Of a DNA stretch of 64,000 bases, positions 26,504-35,952 are shown piece after piece. The translations under genes were made by a program, and so were the position numbers. The stretch lies in contig CBDAVS010000015.1 in assembly GCA_965201085.1 (NCBI GenBank), positions 434,001 to 498,000 on the forward strand. The letters are read 5' to 3'. The notes beneath the pieces are model-generated. The model had not been told where the DNA came from. It saw only the letters and a list, made by a program, of their open reading frames with translations, and did not search any database. The first letter of the stretch is position 1. Each line of letters starts with the position of its first letter. This stretch comes from JAPOUP01 sp965201085 (lineage in GTDB: Bacteria; Pseudomonadota; Alphaproteobacteria; Rhodobacterales; Rhodobacteraceae).

Positions 26504-29489
26504 GGAGCCGGCGCGGCATCATGCACTTGACGGGGAAGGTCAACCCACCGATCTGCCGCCGATCTCAGGGCGTCGTCCGTCTGCACCTCTTTCTCCGGTT
26601 CCGAAACCAAAAAAGCACCGCTCTCGACAATCCAGCAATGAACAACAAAAGCTGAAATTATACGTGGATGACGGCATATCGTCGGAAGATCAGGAATATA
26701 ACCCGACACCGATAATCAACGATGTTCGCACACAGCTAAAGCAGTGGCGATCCGTTTCAAACCCGCAAGACTGGGGCGTGACGCCGGCGACCGCTCGTTT
26801 GCTTCAACACTGGCGGAGCCATGAATTTCAGGACATCCGCCCGTTCTTTTGTCAGGTTGAAGCCGTTGAAACCATTATCTGGTTGACTGAGGTTGCTCGT
26901 AAGAATACGCGATACAAGCGGTTCTGGAATCACATTGACAGCGCAAATGCGGGTGCCAACCCCGAACTCTTGCGGCTCGCGCTGAAAATGGCGACCGGTG
27001 CCGGCAAAACGACTGTAATGGCCATGCTGATCGCCTGGCAGACAATCAATGCGGTTCGAACGCCGGCCAGCAAACTCTTCACGCGCGGTTTCTTGATCGT
27101 TGCCCCAGGCATTACGATTAAAGATCGCCTCCGTGTTCTCCAGCCAAGCGACCCGGACAGTTACTATGAGAGTCGGGAACTTGTTCCCGCAGACATGCTG
27201 ACCGATCTCGCAAAGGCCAAAATCGTCATCACCAACTATCACGCCTTTCAGTTGCGCGAGTTGATGGATGCGAACAAGACAACGCGATCCCTACTGCAAG
27301 GCCGTGCTGATCCTGTCCAGAGCAAAGAGACGGAAGGGCAAATGGTTCGCCGCGTTGCGGATGAACTCATGGGCATCAAGAACATCGTCGTTATCAACGA
27401 TGAAGCGCATCATTGTTACCGTGAAAAGCCGGATGGTGAAGAAGAGAAGCTCACCGGCGATGCGCGCAAGGAAGCCGAAGAAAACAGCAAGGCCGCCCGT
27501 CTCTGGATCAATGGCATTGAAGCCTTCAAGCGTAAACTGGGTGTCCGTATCGTTTACGACCTGTCCGCCACGCCCTTCTTCCTGAGCGGTTCTGGGTGGG
27601 CGGAAGGAACACTCTTTCCTTGGACAATCAGCGATTTCTCGCTCATGGACGCCATTGAATGCGGGATTGTCAAACTGCCGCGTATCCCAGTGGACGATAA
27701 TATTCCCGGTGCTGAAATGCCTATTTTTCGCGATCTTTGGAAGCATATCGGCAAGGACATGCCCAAAAAGGGCGGTCTGACTGCTGATCCAAATTCCATT
27801 CCTGACAAATTAAAGACGGCGCTTCACTCGCTTTATGGGCACTATGAAAAGGTTGATGACGCCTGGGAACGTGAAGGCATCGATATTCCTCCCGTCTTTA
27901 TTGTCGTATGCAACAATACCACGACATCCAAGCTGGTGTACGAATGGATATCCGGCTGGCAGCGCGACAATGAGGACGGAGAGCCCGTAACCCAGCATCG
28001 CGGGAATTTGCCGCTCTTCCAAAATTTCGACCAGTATGACGAGCCGCTGGCGAAGCCGAACACGCTCCTCATTGACAGTCGCCAGATCGAAAGCGGTGAA
28101 CTCGACAAGAATTTCCGCGCAATGGCGGCGCCCGAGGTCGAAAAATTCAAGCGGGAACGGAAACAGCGCGGCGAGCACGGAGAAATTTCCGATTCCGAAC
28201 TTCTTCGGGAGGTGATGAACACCGTCGGCAAGAAGGAAAGGCTTGGAGAGCAAATTCGCTGCGTCGTATCCGTTTCCATGCTGACGGAAGGGTGGGACGC
28301 CAATACGGTGACGCATATTCTCGGGGTCCGCGCATTTGGCACACAACTTTTATGTGAGCAGGTAGTCGGCCGCGGCCTGCGCCGTCTCAGCTACGAACTC
28401 AATCAACATGGACTCTTTGACAGTGAATACGCCGATATTCTCGGCATCCCGTTCAACTTTACCGCCAAGCCTGTGGTCGCGCCGCCGAAGGCGCCGAAGA
28501 AAACGACTCATGTGAAGGCGCTGAAAGAGCGGGAGGCGTTGGAAATCTCGTTCCCCCGCGTCATTGGCTATCGCGTGGATTTACCTGAAGAGCGTTTGCA
28601 AGCAGAGTTTACCGACGAGTCCTCTTATGTGATCGATCATGAAATGGTCGGAGCCAGCCAGACCGATATGTCTGGCATTGTGGGCGAAGGGCATACGCTC
28701 TCACTGAAAGAGGCGCAGAATCTGAGGCCCAGCACCATCGCCATGAATCTGGCGAAGGATGTGCTTAACCGCCACTTTGTCGATGAAGACGGTGAAGCCA
28801 AATACTACCTTTTTGGCCAAATCAAATGGATGTGCCGGCGCTGGATTGACGAGGGCTATCTCAAATGTCCGGGAGACACCGAACCCTGGATGTTGAGTTT
28901 CTATCCGGAAATCGCAGCCCAGGCGACGGAAAGGATTGTCACCGCCATCGTTCGCGCCCGCGGCCGAGAAGCCCAGGTCAAAGCGGTCATCGACCCATAC
29001 AGTCCGACGGGTTCAACGCGGCATGTCAGCTTCACCACGACCAAGGATGTGCGGGAAACCGACCCGCGCAAATGCCATCTGAACTATGTGGCCAGCGACA
29101 GTGAATGGGAGGCGGAATTCGCCCGCGTCGCCGAAAACCACGCCAAAGTCCTGTCCTATGTGAAAAATCAGGGTCTGGGCTTCACCGTTCCTTACAAGGA
29201 TGGCGGCGTCGCCCGTGAATATGTACCGGACTTTATTGTTCAGGTGGAAGACGGGCGTGGGAGCGATGATCCTCTCAACCTCATCATCGAGATCAAGGGC
29301 ATGAAGAATGAGCAGGTCAAACTCAAAAAAGAAACCATGACCGAAAAATGGGTTCCGGGTGTGAACGCTCTCGGCGCCTATGGTCGATGGGCATTCGATC
29401 AGTTTGATAGCGTGTTTGAAATCGAGCGCGAAATCCGGGAGCTGATTGAACGCGCCATCGAAAATAACCATGTGAGTGAGGTTGCTTAA
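26457..29489 (+). CDS. Restriction subunit: SF2 helicase with C-terminal nuclease motif (BPTD_3080-like)
   Basis: The 1010-residue protein resembles the restriction component of type III-like systems, in the group I know as BPTD_3080 family restriction endonuclease. Walker A MATGAGKTTVM lies near 178-188, DEAH-type NDEAHHC near 314-320, motif III DLSATPFF near 367-374 and the second RecA fold ends with EQVVGRGLRR near 640. At the C-terminus VPDFIV near 925 and LIIEIKG near 942 form a PD-(D/E)xK nuclease motif (presumed Asp, then Glu-x-Lys). The N-terminal 70 residues are charged and low in complexity. The stop overlaps the methyltransferase start by one base. It should translocate on and cut unmodified DNA. 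Confidence 0.88.
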   Translation: MSNSFFDEPILNSPYEEPARHHALDGEGQPTDLPPISGRRPSAPLSPVPKPKKHRSRQSSNEQQKLKLYVDDGISSEDQEYNPTPIINDVRTQLKQWRSVSNPQDWGVTPATARLLQHWRSHEFQDIRPFFCQVEAVETIIWLTEVARKNTRYKRFWNHIDSANAGANPELLRLALKMATGAGKTTVMAMLIAWQTINAVRTPASKLFTRGFLIVAPGITIKDRLRVLQPSDPDSYYESRELVPADMLTDLAKAKIVITNYHAFQLRELMDANKTTRSLLQGRADPVQSKETEGQMVRRVADELMGIKNIVVINDEAHHCYREKPDGEEEKLTGDARKEAEENSKAARLWINGIEAFKRKLGVRIVYDLSATPFFLSGSGWAEGTLFPWTISDFSLMDAIECGIVKLPRIPVDDNIPGAEMPIFRDLWKHIGKDMPKKGGLTADPNSIPDKLKTALHSLYGHYEKVDDAWEREGIDIPPVFIVVCNNTTTSKLVYEWISGWQRDNEDGEPVTQHRGNLPLFQNFDQYDEPLAKPNTLLIDSRQIESGELDKNFRAMAAPEVEKFKRERKQRGEHGEISDSELLREVMNTVGKKERLGEQIRCVVSVSMLTEGWDANTVTHILGVRAFGTQLLCEQVVGRGLRRLSYELNQHGLFDSEYADILGIPFNFTAKPVVAPPKAPKKTTHVKALKEREALEISFPRVIGYRVDLPEERLQAEFTDESSYVIDHEMVGASQTDMSGIVGEGHTLSLKEAQNLRPSTIAMNLAKDVLNRHFVDEDGEAKYYLFGQIKWMCRRWIDEGYLKCPGDTEPWMLSFYPEIAAQATERIVTAIVRARGREAQVKAVIDPYSPTGSTRHVSFTTTKDVRETDPRKCHLNYVASDSEWEAEFARVAENHAKVLSYVKNQGLGFTVPYKDGGVAREYVPDFIVQVEDGRGSDDPLNLIIEIKGMKNEQVKLKKETMTEKWVPGVNALGAYGRWAFDQFDSVFEIEREIRELIERAIENNHVSEVA

Positions 29490-32422
29490 TGGCAAGAAGA
29501 GCAAAAAAGGGGCCGAAGCAGGTTGAAACCCTGACACACGACAAAGCCAGACGCCGGAACATTCCGACGGCGGAGCTGCAATCGGCGGCTGAACGGTTTG
29601 AGGAGATACATCCCTTTGAGCCCGTCACCTATGAACGCTCCAATCCTCTTGCAAAGGGAGAAAAACGGGAGCGCGATGAAGACCTCGACCCGCAGATTGT
29701 CTGGAAGGGAACCAGCATTCGTCTGACCAAGGATCAGATTGACACGCTAAAGGCGGGTGAAAAGGTTGAGTTGGGCGACGCGCAACTGGTCTGGCGCGGC
29801 AAGGACAATCAAGACTGGTCGGACCTCGTGGTGCAGGCGCCGCCGATCTATGTGCAGGAGAAAATCCACCCAAAGCACATTATCGAAGACCTCAAGCGCC
29901 AGACCAAGGAACGACGTGACGAGGAAGGCGGCACGCTCGATCTGTTCGGGGACTTCAATGGTCTCGAACCGGAAGCCAGAACCGAGTTCTACCGGCACGA
30001 TCAGCATTGGCAGAACCGCATGATTCTTGGCGACAGCCTGCAAGTCATGGCGAGCCTCGCCGAGCGTGAATCCCTGCGCGGCAAGGTGCAGTGCATCTAT
30101 TTCGATCCGCCCTACGGGATCAAGTTCAACAGCAACTGGCAGGTTTCAACGCGCAGCCGCGACGTGAAGGACGGCAAGCTAGAGCAGATCACGAGAGAGC
30201 CTGAACAGGTGAAGGCATTCCGGGATATATGGAAGGACAGCATTCACTCCTATCTCACCTATTTGCGTGATCGCCTCACGGCAATGCGCGATCTGCTCTC
30301 CGAAAGCGGGTCTATTTTTGTTCAGATCGGCGATGAGAATGTCCACCGCGTCCGCGCTCTAATGGACGAGGTATTTGGTGAAGACAATTTCGTAAGCGAA
30401 ATTCTTGTCTGGAAAACAAGTAGTCAGACTTCTGCACATTTACCTACAACATGCGACTACATAATATGGTTTGCGCGATCTAAGGCATCTCTCAAATATC
30501 GGCAGATGAACATAATTAAGGACCCTGCTGATCCATCGACATCTTCGGGAGAATATAAAAACCACTGGATAGGGTTTGGATCGTACCTCACCGCTAAACA
30601 GGCGAAAGATGTTCCGACTAAAGAACTAAATTTGTTCCGCCCGTCGCCGACTACGAGTCAGTCGGGCGGTGAGACAACCCGTTTTGATTTCGAATACAAC
30701 GGCCGAGTATTCAAGCCAGGTCCCGGAGGTTGGAAATCTAACATTCAAGGTTTCCAGCGACTTGCCAAGGCAGATCGTATAATGGCCCGTGATAAGAGTA
30801 TTTCTTACGTTCGTTTCCTATCAGATTTTCCTGTAGTGTCCATTTCCGACCTTTGGACCGATGTCAGGTGGGGCTTTGATGCGATTGAGAAACGATATGT
30901 AGTGGAGACCAATCCTAGGGTGGTCCAGCGCTGCATTTTAATGGCAACGGATCCCGGCGACCTAGTGCTCGATCCGACCTGCGGGTCGGGTACTACTGCG
31001 ACCGCATCAGAGCAATGGGGGCGTCGATGGATAACAATCGACACGTCGCGTGTTGCGTTGGCCCTTACTCGTTCGAGACTAATGAGCGCCCGATACCCCT
31101 ACTATTATCTGGCGGATAGCGATGATGGGCGCGAAAAAGAACAGGACATCTCAGGTGTTCCGAAGGCAGATGTGCGTTCACGGAATGATATTCGTCAGGG
31201 ATTCGTTTATGAGCGAGCACCCCACATCATGCTCAAGTCTATTGCTAATAATGTCGAGATCGATGTGATCTGGAACAAATGGCAAGAAACACTGGAGCCG
31301 CTTCGCAAGGAACTAAACGACATTCTCAATACTGATTTGGAAGAATGGGAAATCCCGCGCGAAACCGATGATGGCTGGTCCGACAATATCGCCGCGGTTC
31401 ATGCCCGCTGGTGGGATGCGCGCATCAAACGCCAGCAGGAAATCGATAAATCCATCGCGCAAAAGGCGGATGTCGAATATCTTTATGACCGGCCTTACGA
31501 GGATACGTCCATGGTCCGCGTCGCCGGGCCGTTCACCGTTGAAAGTCTATCGCCGCATCGCGTAATTTCTGCCGATGAAGACATATTGATGGACGAGATC
31601 AATGCCGTGGAAGGCAATCGTACGCGTCCGAAGTCCGGCCCAATCGCCGCGCCGGCACAGGACTTCGCGACTATGGTTCTGGAGAACCTGAAATCCGCCG
31701 GAGTGCATCAATCGGACAAGCATGACCGTATCGAGTTTACAGCGATGGAAGGTTGGCCCGGAGATTACATCGCCGCGACCGGCACCTATGAACAAGGCGG
31801 GATCGCCAAACGCGCTGCCATCTTCATCGGCCCGGAATTTGGTTCGATCACCCGCTCCGACATTATGGCCGCCGCGCGCGAAGCCAATGACGCACGTTTT
31901 GATGTGTTGATCGCCTGCGGCTTCAACTTCGATGCGCATTCATCGGAAGTGAACAAGCTGGGGCCGCTGCCGATCCTCAAAGCCAAGATGAACCCCGATC
32001 TTCACATGGCGGATGATCTGAAAAACACCGGCAAGGGCAATCTGTTTGTCGTCTTCGGCGAACCCGACATTGAATGGAATTTCGACGCGGACGGCAATAT
32101 CGTTGTGGAAGTGCTGGGCATCGATGTGTTTGACCCAAAGACAGGCGAAGTCCGAGCGTCCGGCAAGAACGACATCGCGGCGTGGTTTATTGATACGGAC
32201 TATAATGAAGAGAGTTTCTTCGTCCGCCACGCCTATTTTATGGGGGCGAATGATCCATATAAATCCCTCAAGAACAGCCTGAAAGCGGAAATTGACGAGG
32301 AAGCCTGGGCAACGCTTTACCGCGACACATCAAGACCTTTTGCGCGCCCTTCGACCGGCCGTTTTGCGGTGAAAGTCATCAACCACTTCGGCGATGAAGT
32401 GATGAAGATATACGGGGTGTAG
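29489..32422 (+). CDS. Site-specific DNA methyltransferase (type III Mod-like)
   Basis: The 977-residue product has motif IV DPPYG near residue 204 before motif I DPTCGSGTTA near 494. That order is typical of beta-class amino-methyltransferases (N6-adenine or N4-cytosine) such as type III Mod subunits. The roughly 290 residues between them would hold the target-recognition region. The 450-residue C-terminal extension beyond motif I is long for Mod and may dock the helicase partner. One-base coupling to the upstream gene and five bases to the next gene indicate one transcript. It protects host DNA at the sites cut by the partner. Confidence 0.9.
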   Translation: MARRAKKGPKQVETLTHDKARRRNIPTAELQSAAERFEEIHPFEPVTYERSNPLAKGEKRERDEDLDPQIVWKGTSIRLTKDQIDTLKAGEKVELGDAQLVWRGKDNQDWSDLVVQAPPIYVQEKIHPKHIIEDLKRQTKERRDEEGGTLDLFGDFNGLEPEARTEFYRHDQHWQNRMILGDSLQVMASLAERESLRGKVQCIYFDPPYGIKFNSNWQVSTRSRDVKDGKLEQITREPEQVKAFRDIWKDSIHSYLTYLRDRLTAMRDLLSESGSIFVQIGDENVHRVRALMDEVFGEDNFVSEILVWKTSSQTSAHLPTTCDYIIWFARSKASLKYRQMNIIKDPADPSTSSGEYKNHWIGFGSYLTAKQAKDVPTKELNLFRPSPTTSQSGGETTRFDFEYNGRVFKPGPGGWKSNIQGFQRLAKADRIMARDKSISYVRFLSDFPVVSISDLWTDVRWGFDAIEKRYVVETNPRVVQRCILMATDPGDLVLDPTCGSGTTATASEQWGRRWITIDTSRVALALTRSRLMSARYPYYYLADSDDGREKEQDISGVPKADVRSRNDIRQGFVYERAPHIMLKSIANNVEIDVIWNKWQETLEPLRKELNDILNTDLEEWEIPRETDDGWSDNIAAVHARWWDARIKRQQEIDKSIAQKADVEYLYDRPYEDTSMVRVAGPFTVESLSPHRVISADEDILMDEINAVEGNRTRPKSGPIAAPAQDFATMVLENLKSAGVHQSDKHDRIEFTAMEGWPGDYIAATGTYEQGGIAKRAAIFIGPEFGSITRSDIMAAAREANDARFDVLIACGFNFDAHSSEVNKLGPLPILKAKMNPDLHMADDLKNTGKGNLFVVFGEPDIEWNFDADGNIVVEVLGIDVFDPKTGEVRASGKNDIAAWFIDTDYNEESFFVRHAYFMGANDPYKSLKNSLKAEIDEEAWATLYRDTSRPFARPSTGRFAVKVINHFGDEVMKIYGV

Positions 32423-32427
32423 GCCTC

Positions 32428-34174
32428 ATGAATTTCCTGTTGGCGAACACATTTCAATCGGCGCTCGCCAAGCTTACGAATGACGAGCAAAAAGCGGTCA
32501 AGCTGACCGTGTTTGATCTCCAGCAGGATCGTTCAAGTCCTGGTCTGAAATTTCATCGGATCGACAAATCCAAAGACCAGAATTTCTGGTCGCTGCGCGT
32601 CAATCGCGACATTCGACTGATTGTTCACAAAACCAAGTCCAGTTTTCTGGTCGCTTACGTGGACCACCATGACGACGCCTATAAATGGGCGGAACGCCGC
32701 CGCATTGATGCGCATCCGCGCACCGGCGCCGCCCAGATTGTCGAGGTGCGAGAGCGCGTCGAGGAAATCACCTTTCCCAAATATGTAGAGGCAGAAACAC
32801 CCGAAGTCCCGAAGGCTGCGGAAGCGCCGGTGCGGTTCTATCAACCTCTGTTTCTGAAACTGACCAATGACGAATTGCTGAGCGTCGGCGTGCCGGAAGA
32901 CTGGCTTGAGGATGTTCGCAATGCGTCGGAGGATAATTTCCTCGACTTGGCGGTTTACATACCAAGCGAAGCCGCAGAGGCTTTGTTGGATTATACGGTG
33001 AATGGCCAACTGATTGTGCCGGGGACTGCGCCTGACATCGATCCTTTCGCGCACCCGGATGCACGGCGGCGCTTCCGCGTTATGGAAAATGTCGAGGAGC
33101 TGGAACAGGCGCTCAACTATCCGTGGGACAAATGGGCGATCTATCTGCACCCGGCGCAACGGGAGCTGGTTGACGGAAAGTTTTCAGGCCCGACCCGTGT
33201 GGCTGGATCAGCGGGAACGGGAAAGACCGTTGTGGCGCTGCATCGCGCGGCTCATATTCTTCGGTCGGACAAGGATGCCAAGCTTCTTTTGACGACATTC
33301 TCTAGCCCGCTTTCCAATGCGCTGAAGCACAAGCTGAAACTCTTGCTGCATGACGATCCGAATCTGGATCACCGAGTGTCAGTCCGGCCTTTTGATGGCG
33401 TGGCGAAAGAACTGTTCACGCTCATACATGGCTACGATCCGAAAATGGCGAGACAGGAGCATGTTGCGCCTGCCTTGAGTCAAGCGGCTACAGAGCTTGA
33501 GCTTGACGGGTTTACGGATCGCTTTTTGATGTCGGAATGGCGATACGTCATCGATGCCTGGCAAATCGACGGGCTGGAAGCGTATGCGCGCGTGCCCCGG
33601 CTGGGCCGCAAAAATCGATTGGGAAGCCGCCAGCGTGAGAACCTGTGGCCCGTTTTCGAGCGCGCAAGAGTGATACTTGCCGGGCAACACAGATACACGC
33701 CTGCCAGCATTTTTGGCGGAGTGGCCGGTCATTACAAAGACCGACCGAACAAGCCTTTCACGCACATCATCGTCGATGAAGCGCAAGACCTTGGCGTGCC
33801 CGAGTTGAAAATGTTGGCCGCGATTGCGCCGGACGAGCCGCAGGCCCTGTTCTTTGCCGGAGACTTGGGGCAGCGCATTTTCCAGGAGCCATTTTCATGG
33901 CTTGGTCTCGGCATAGATGTGCGTGGGTGTTCGCACACCTTGAAGGTCAACTACAGAACATCGCACCAAATTCGACAATCCGCGGATAAGCTTCTTCCAG
34001 CTGTGGTGCGTGACGTGGACGGTATCGAAGAGGACCGTCGCGGAACGGTTTCGGTCTTCAATGGTCCTGATCCGGACATTCAAATTCATTCGGATGCGGA
34101 TGGGGAACTCCGTGCAATCGGCCTGGCCATACACGAGGCTGCAGATGAAGGGATGCCGCCGGAAGAAATCGATG
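32428..34174 (+). pseudogene. RelE-like/UvrD-type helicase fusion, 5' part, cut by IS30
   Basis: Residues 1-90 (FLLANTFQSALAKLTNDEQK, then FWSLRVNRDIRLIVHK) look like a RelE/ParE-type fold. An SF1 helicase follows: Walker A GSAGTGKTVVALHRAA near 260, VDEAQDLG near 449 and FAGDLGQRIFQ near 474. The frame is broken at EGMPPEEI by IS30 and continues at 35533; joined, the protein would be roughly 705 residues. It starts five bases after the methyltransferase stop, so it belongs to the same operon. The truncated product lacks motifs V and VI and should be inactive as a helicase. Confidence 0.88.
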
Positions 34175-35532
34175 CCCCACTTCCAGTCCGAAGTGCAACA
34201 CCGGCCCGCCTCCGGAGCGAGGGCGTGGCCCGAGCGGAGGAGGCGGGCCGGTGTTGAGGGATTTTCCGGCCAGGGCCCCGGATTCCACGCGGAATACGGC
34301 GGCTGTCCCTTCGGATCGGAGCGTAACCGGGCCTCCCGGCGGCGGCAGGGCCCCGCGGCGGGAGGTGGCGCGCCCGTCCGGGCGAGGGAAGGGGTGGCCC
34401 GACCGAAACCGGGCGGGCGCGCCTGCGGAATTCCCTCTCCCCCGTCGGCCGACGGGGCGAAGCGCCTCAGGGAGGCCGCGCCCGCGCGAAAGCCTCCGCC
34501 GGCGTCAGGTGGCCGGGCGCCTTGCGGGGGCGCGCGTTCAGGATGTCCTGGACCCGCTTCACGCGGGCGTCCGTGACCTGCCGCAGGTCGGTCCCCTTCG
34601 GCAGGTACCGGCGCGGCAGCCCGTTGGTGTGCCCGTTCAGGCCCCGCTCCCACGGGTGGTAGGGCGTCGCGAGGAAGAAGTCGGCCTCCAGCGCCTTCGC
34701 CACCTTCGCGTGCCCCGCGAACTCCCTGCCGCTGTCCGCCGTGATCGTGTGGACCCTGGCGCCGAGCCCCTTGAGAAGGTCGGTCATCGCCCCGCCGACC
34801 GCCTCCGCCTTCTTTCCGTCAACCCGTTGGACAGGCGTGAATTCCGGGCATCTGTCCACAAGCGACACCACCGCACCGCCGTGTCCCCCGCCGATCACCG
34901 TGTCCGCTTCCCAGTCGCCGATTCTCGCCTTCGCCCCGCCCTCTTTCGGGCGCTCCGGGATGTGACCCCGGCCCGCGTGGCGGCCACCCTTCCGGTCCGG
35001 TTCCTTTCCCCGCCGCCGCAGGTGCCCGAAAAGCGTCCCTCCGTCCCCGCGGTCCGCGCGTACGATGTCGTATATCCGCTGACGGCCGACCATGCCGGGG
35101 TCCTCCAGCCGGAGACGCCCCGGGATCCGTTCCGGGCTCCAGCCCTCCTCCAGCTTCGCCACGACCTTCGCCCGGCGCTCCTCCGTCAGCTTCCCCGGGA
35201 CCGAAGAGGCCCCGCTCCGGCGCCCGGTGGCCTTCCTCCACGCCTGTCCCTGCCGGTATCCCCGCCCGCCGCCGTTGCGTCGGATCTCCCGCGATATGGT
35301 GGCCGGATGGCGGCCCAGCTGCCTGGCGATGGCCCCGTTCGAAAGCCCGCTTTTCCCCGTCGCGTATATCTGGCATCTTTCGTCGAAGGTCAGATGACGG
35401 TAGCCCTCGGGCATGACACTCTCCTATCCTGAGCACAGGGACTGTCGCCGTTATCTGGCCGATTCGCAGGATGCTGCACCCGAAACGCGGCTTCCCACCA
35501 TCAACGGTGTTGCACTTCAGAGCGGAACGGGG
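34175..35532 (-). mobile_element. IS30-family insertion sequence, copy C
   Basis: 1358 bp from CCCCACTTCCAGTCCGAAGT to GAGCGGAACGGGG, inserted antisense in the helicase gene. The flanks GATG (34171-34174) and GGTG (35533-35536) suggest a 4-bp duplication with one later change. Removing the element and one flank restores EEIGVFVRS in frame. Confidence 0.93.
34467..35414 (-). CDS. IS30 transposase, copy C, complete frame but presumed catalytic Glu lost
   Basis: The uninterrupted 315-residue frame starts at MPEGYRHLTFDERC. Helix-turn-helix SNGAIARQLGRHPATISREI is near 22-41, and DWEADTVIGG and TADSGREFAGH supply the two Asp residues (second near 227). The spacing expected for IS30 (33 residues between second Asp and Glu) falls on the Gly of LNGHTNG. 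The copies at 48916 and 62738 have Glu there. The GRRDIS insert of those copies is absent. Probably an inactive enzyme despite the intact frame. Confidence 0.9.
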   Translation of the reverse strand: MPEGYRHLTFDERCQIYATGKSGLSNGAIARQLGRHPATISREIRRNGGGRGYRQGQAWRKATGRRSGASSVPGKLTEERRAKVVAKLEEGWSPERIPGRLRLEDPGMVGRQRIYDIVRADRGDGGTLFGHLRRRGKEPDRKGGRHAGRGHIPERPKEGGAKARIGDWEADTVIGGGHGGAVVSLVDRCPEFTPVQRVDGKKAEAVGGAMTDLLKGLGARVHTITADSGREFAGHAKVAKALEADFFLATPYHPWERGLNGHTNGLPRRYLPKGTDLRQVTDARVKRVQDILNARPRKAPGHLTPAEAFARARPP

Positions 35533-35901
35533 GGTGTGTTTGTCCGGTCGGCAGACGAATTATCGCGCGCAAGAAAGGCAGTGAACGACGCCGGTCAGAC
35601 ACCATTGGAACTCTCTGACAGGGTGGAAGATCGCACGGAGCGGATTGCTATCGGCACAATGCACTTGGCGAAGGGTTTGGAGTTCCGTCAGGTGATCGTC
35701 ATGGCTTGCGACGAGAACGTTCTTCCAGATCAGGATCGGATCGACACTGTTGCGGATGAGATCGAGATCGATGAGGTCTATGACACAGAGCGCCAACTGT
35801 TTTATGTCGCCTGCACAAGGGCCAGGGAAAAGCTGATCGTATCTGGCGTCTCGCCTGCCTCTGAGTTCTTCGCGGATTTGAAGGGGGGTGAGAATGAATG
35901 A
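35533..35901 (+). pseudogene. UvrD-type helicase, 3' part separated by IS30
   Basis: Continues the helicase from 34174 in a compatible frame: GVFVRSADELSRARK, then the motif V-like GTMHLAKGLEFRQVIVMACD and the motif VI-like LFYVACTRAREKLIV. It ends at TGA 35899-35901. An ATG at 35894 opens an 18-codon frame (MNDLCRYKFLSPADRVGP) overlapping the stop, possibly the vestige of another gene. Confidence 0.88.
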
Positions 35902-35952
35902 TCTTTGCAGATACAAGTTTCTGTCACCTGCCGATAGGGTTGGGCCTTAAAG

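Noticed and set aside
34251..35432. 393-codon plus-strand open frame over IS30 copy C, with counterparts over copies D, E and F
   Set aside because: Each is antisense to a real transposase and Arg/Pro-rich; their repetition reflects repeated IS DNA, not a conserved gene.
26282..35901. DISARM or BREX system
   Set aside because: No DrmB, DrmC, PglZ or BrxC-like protein; the gene set fits a type III-like restriction system with an added helicase.
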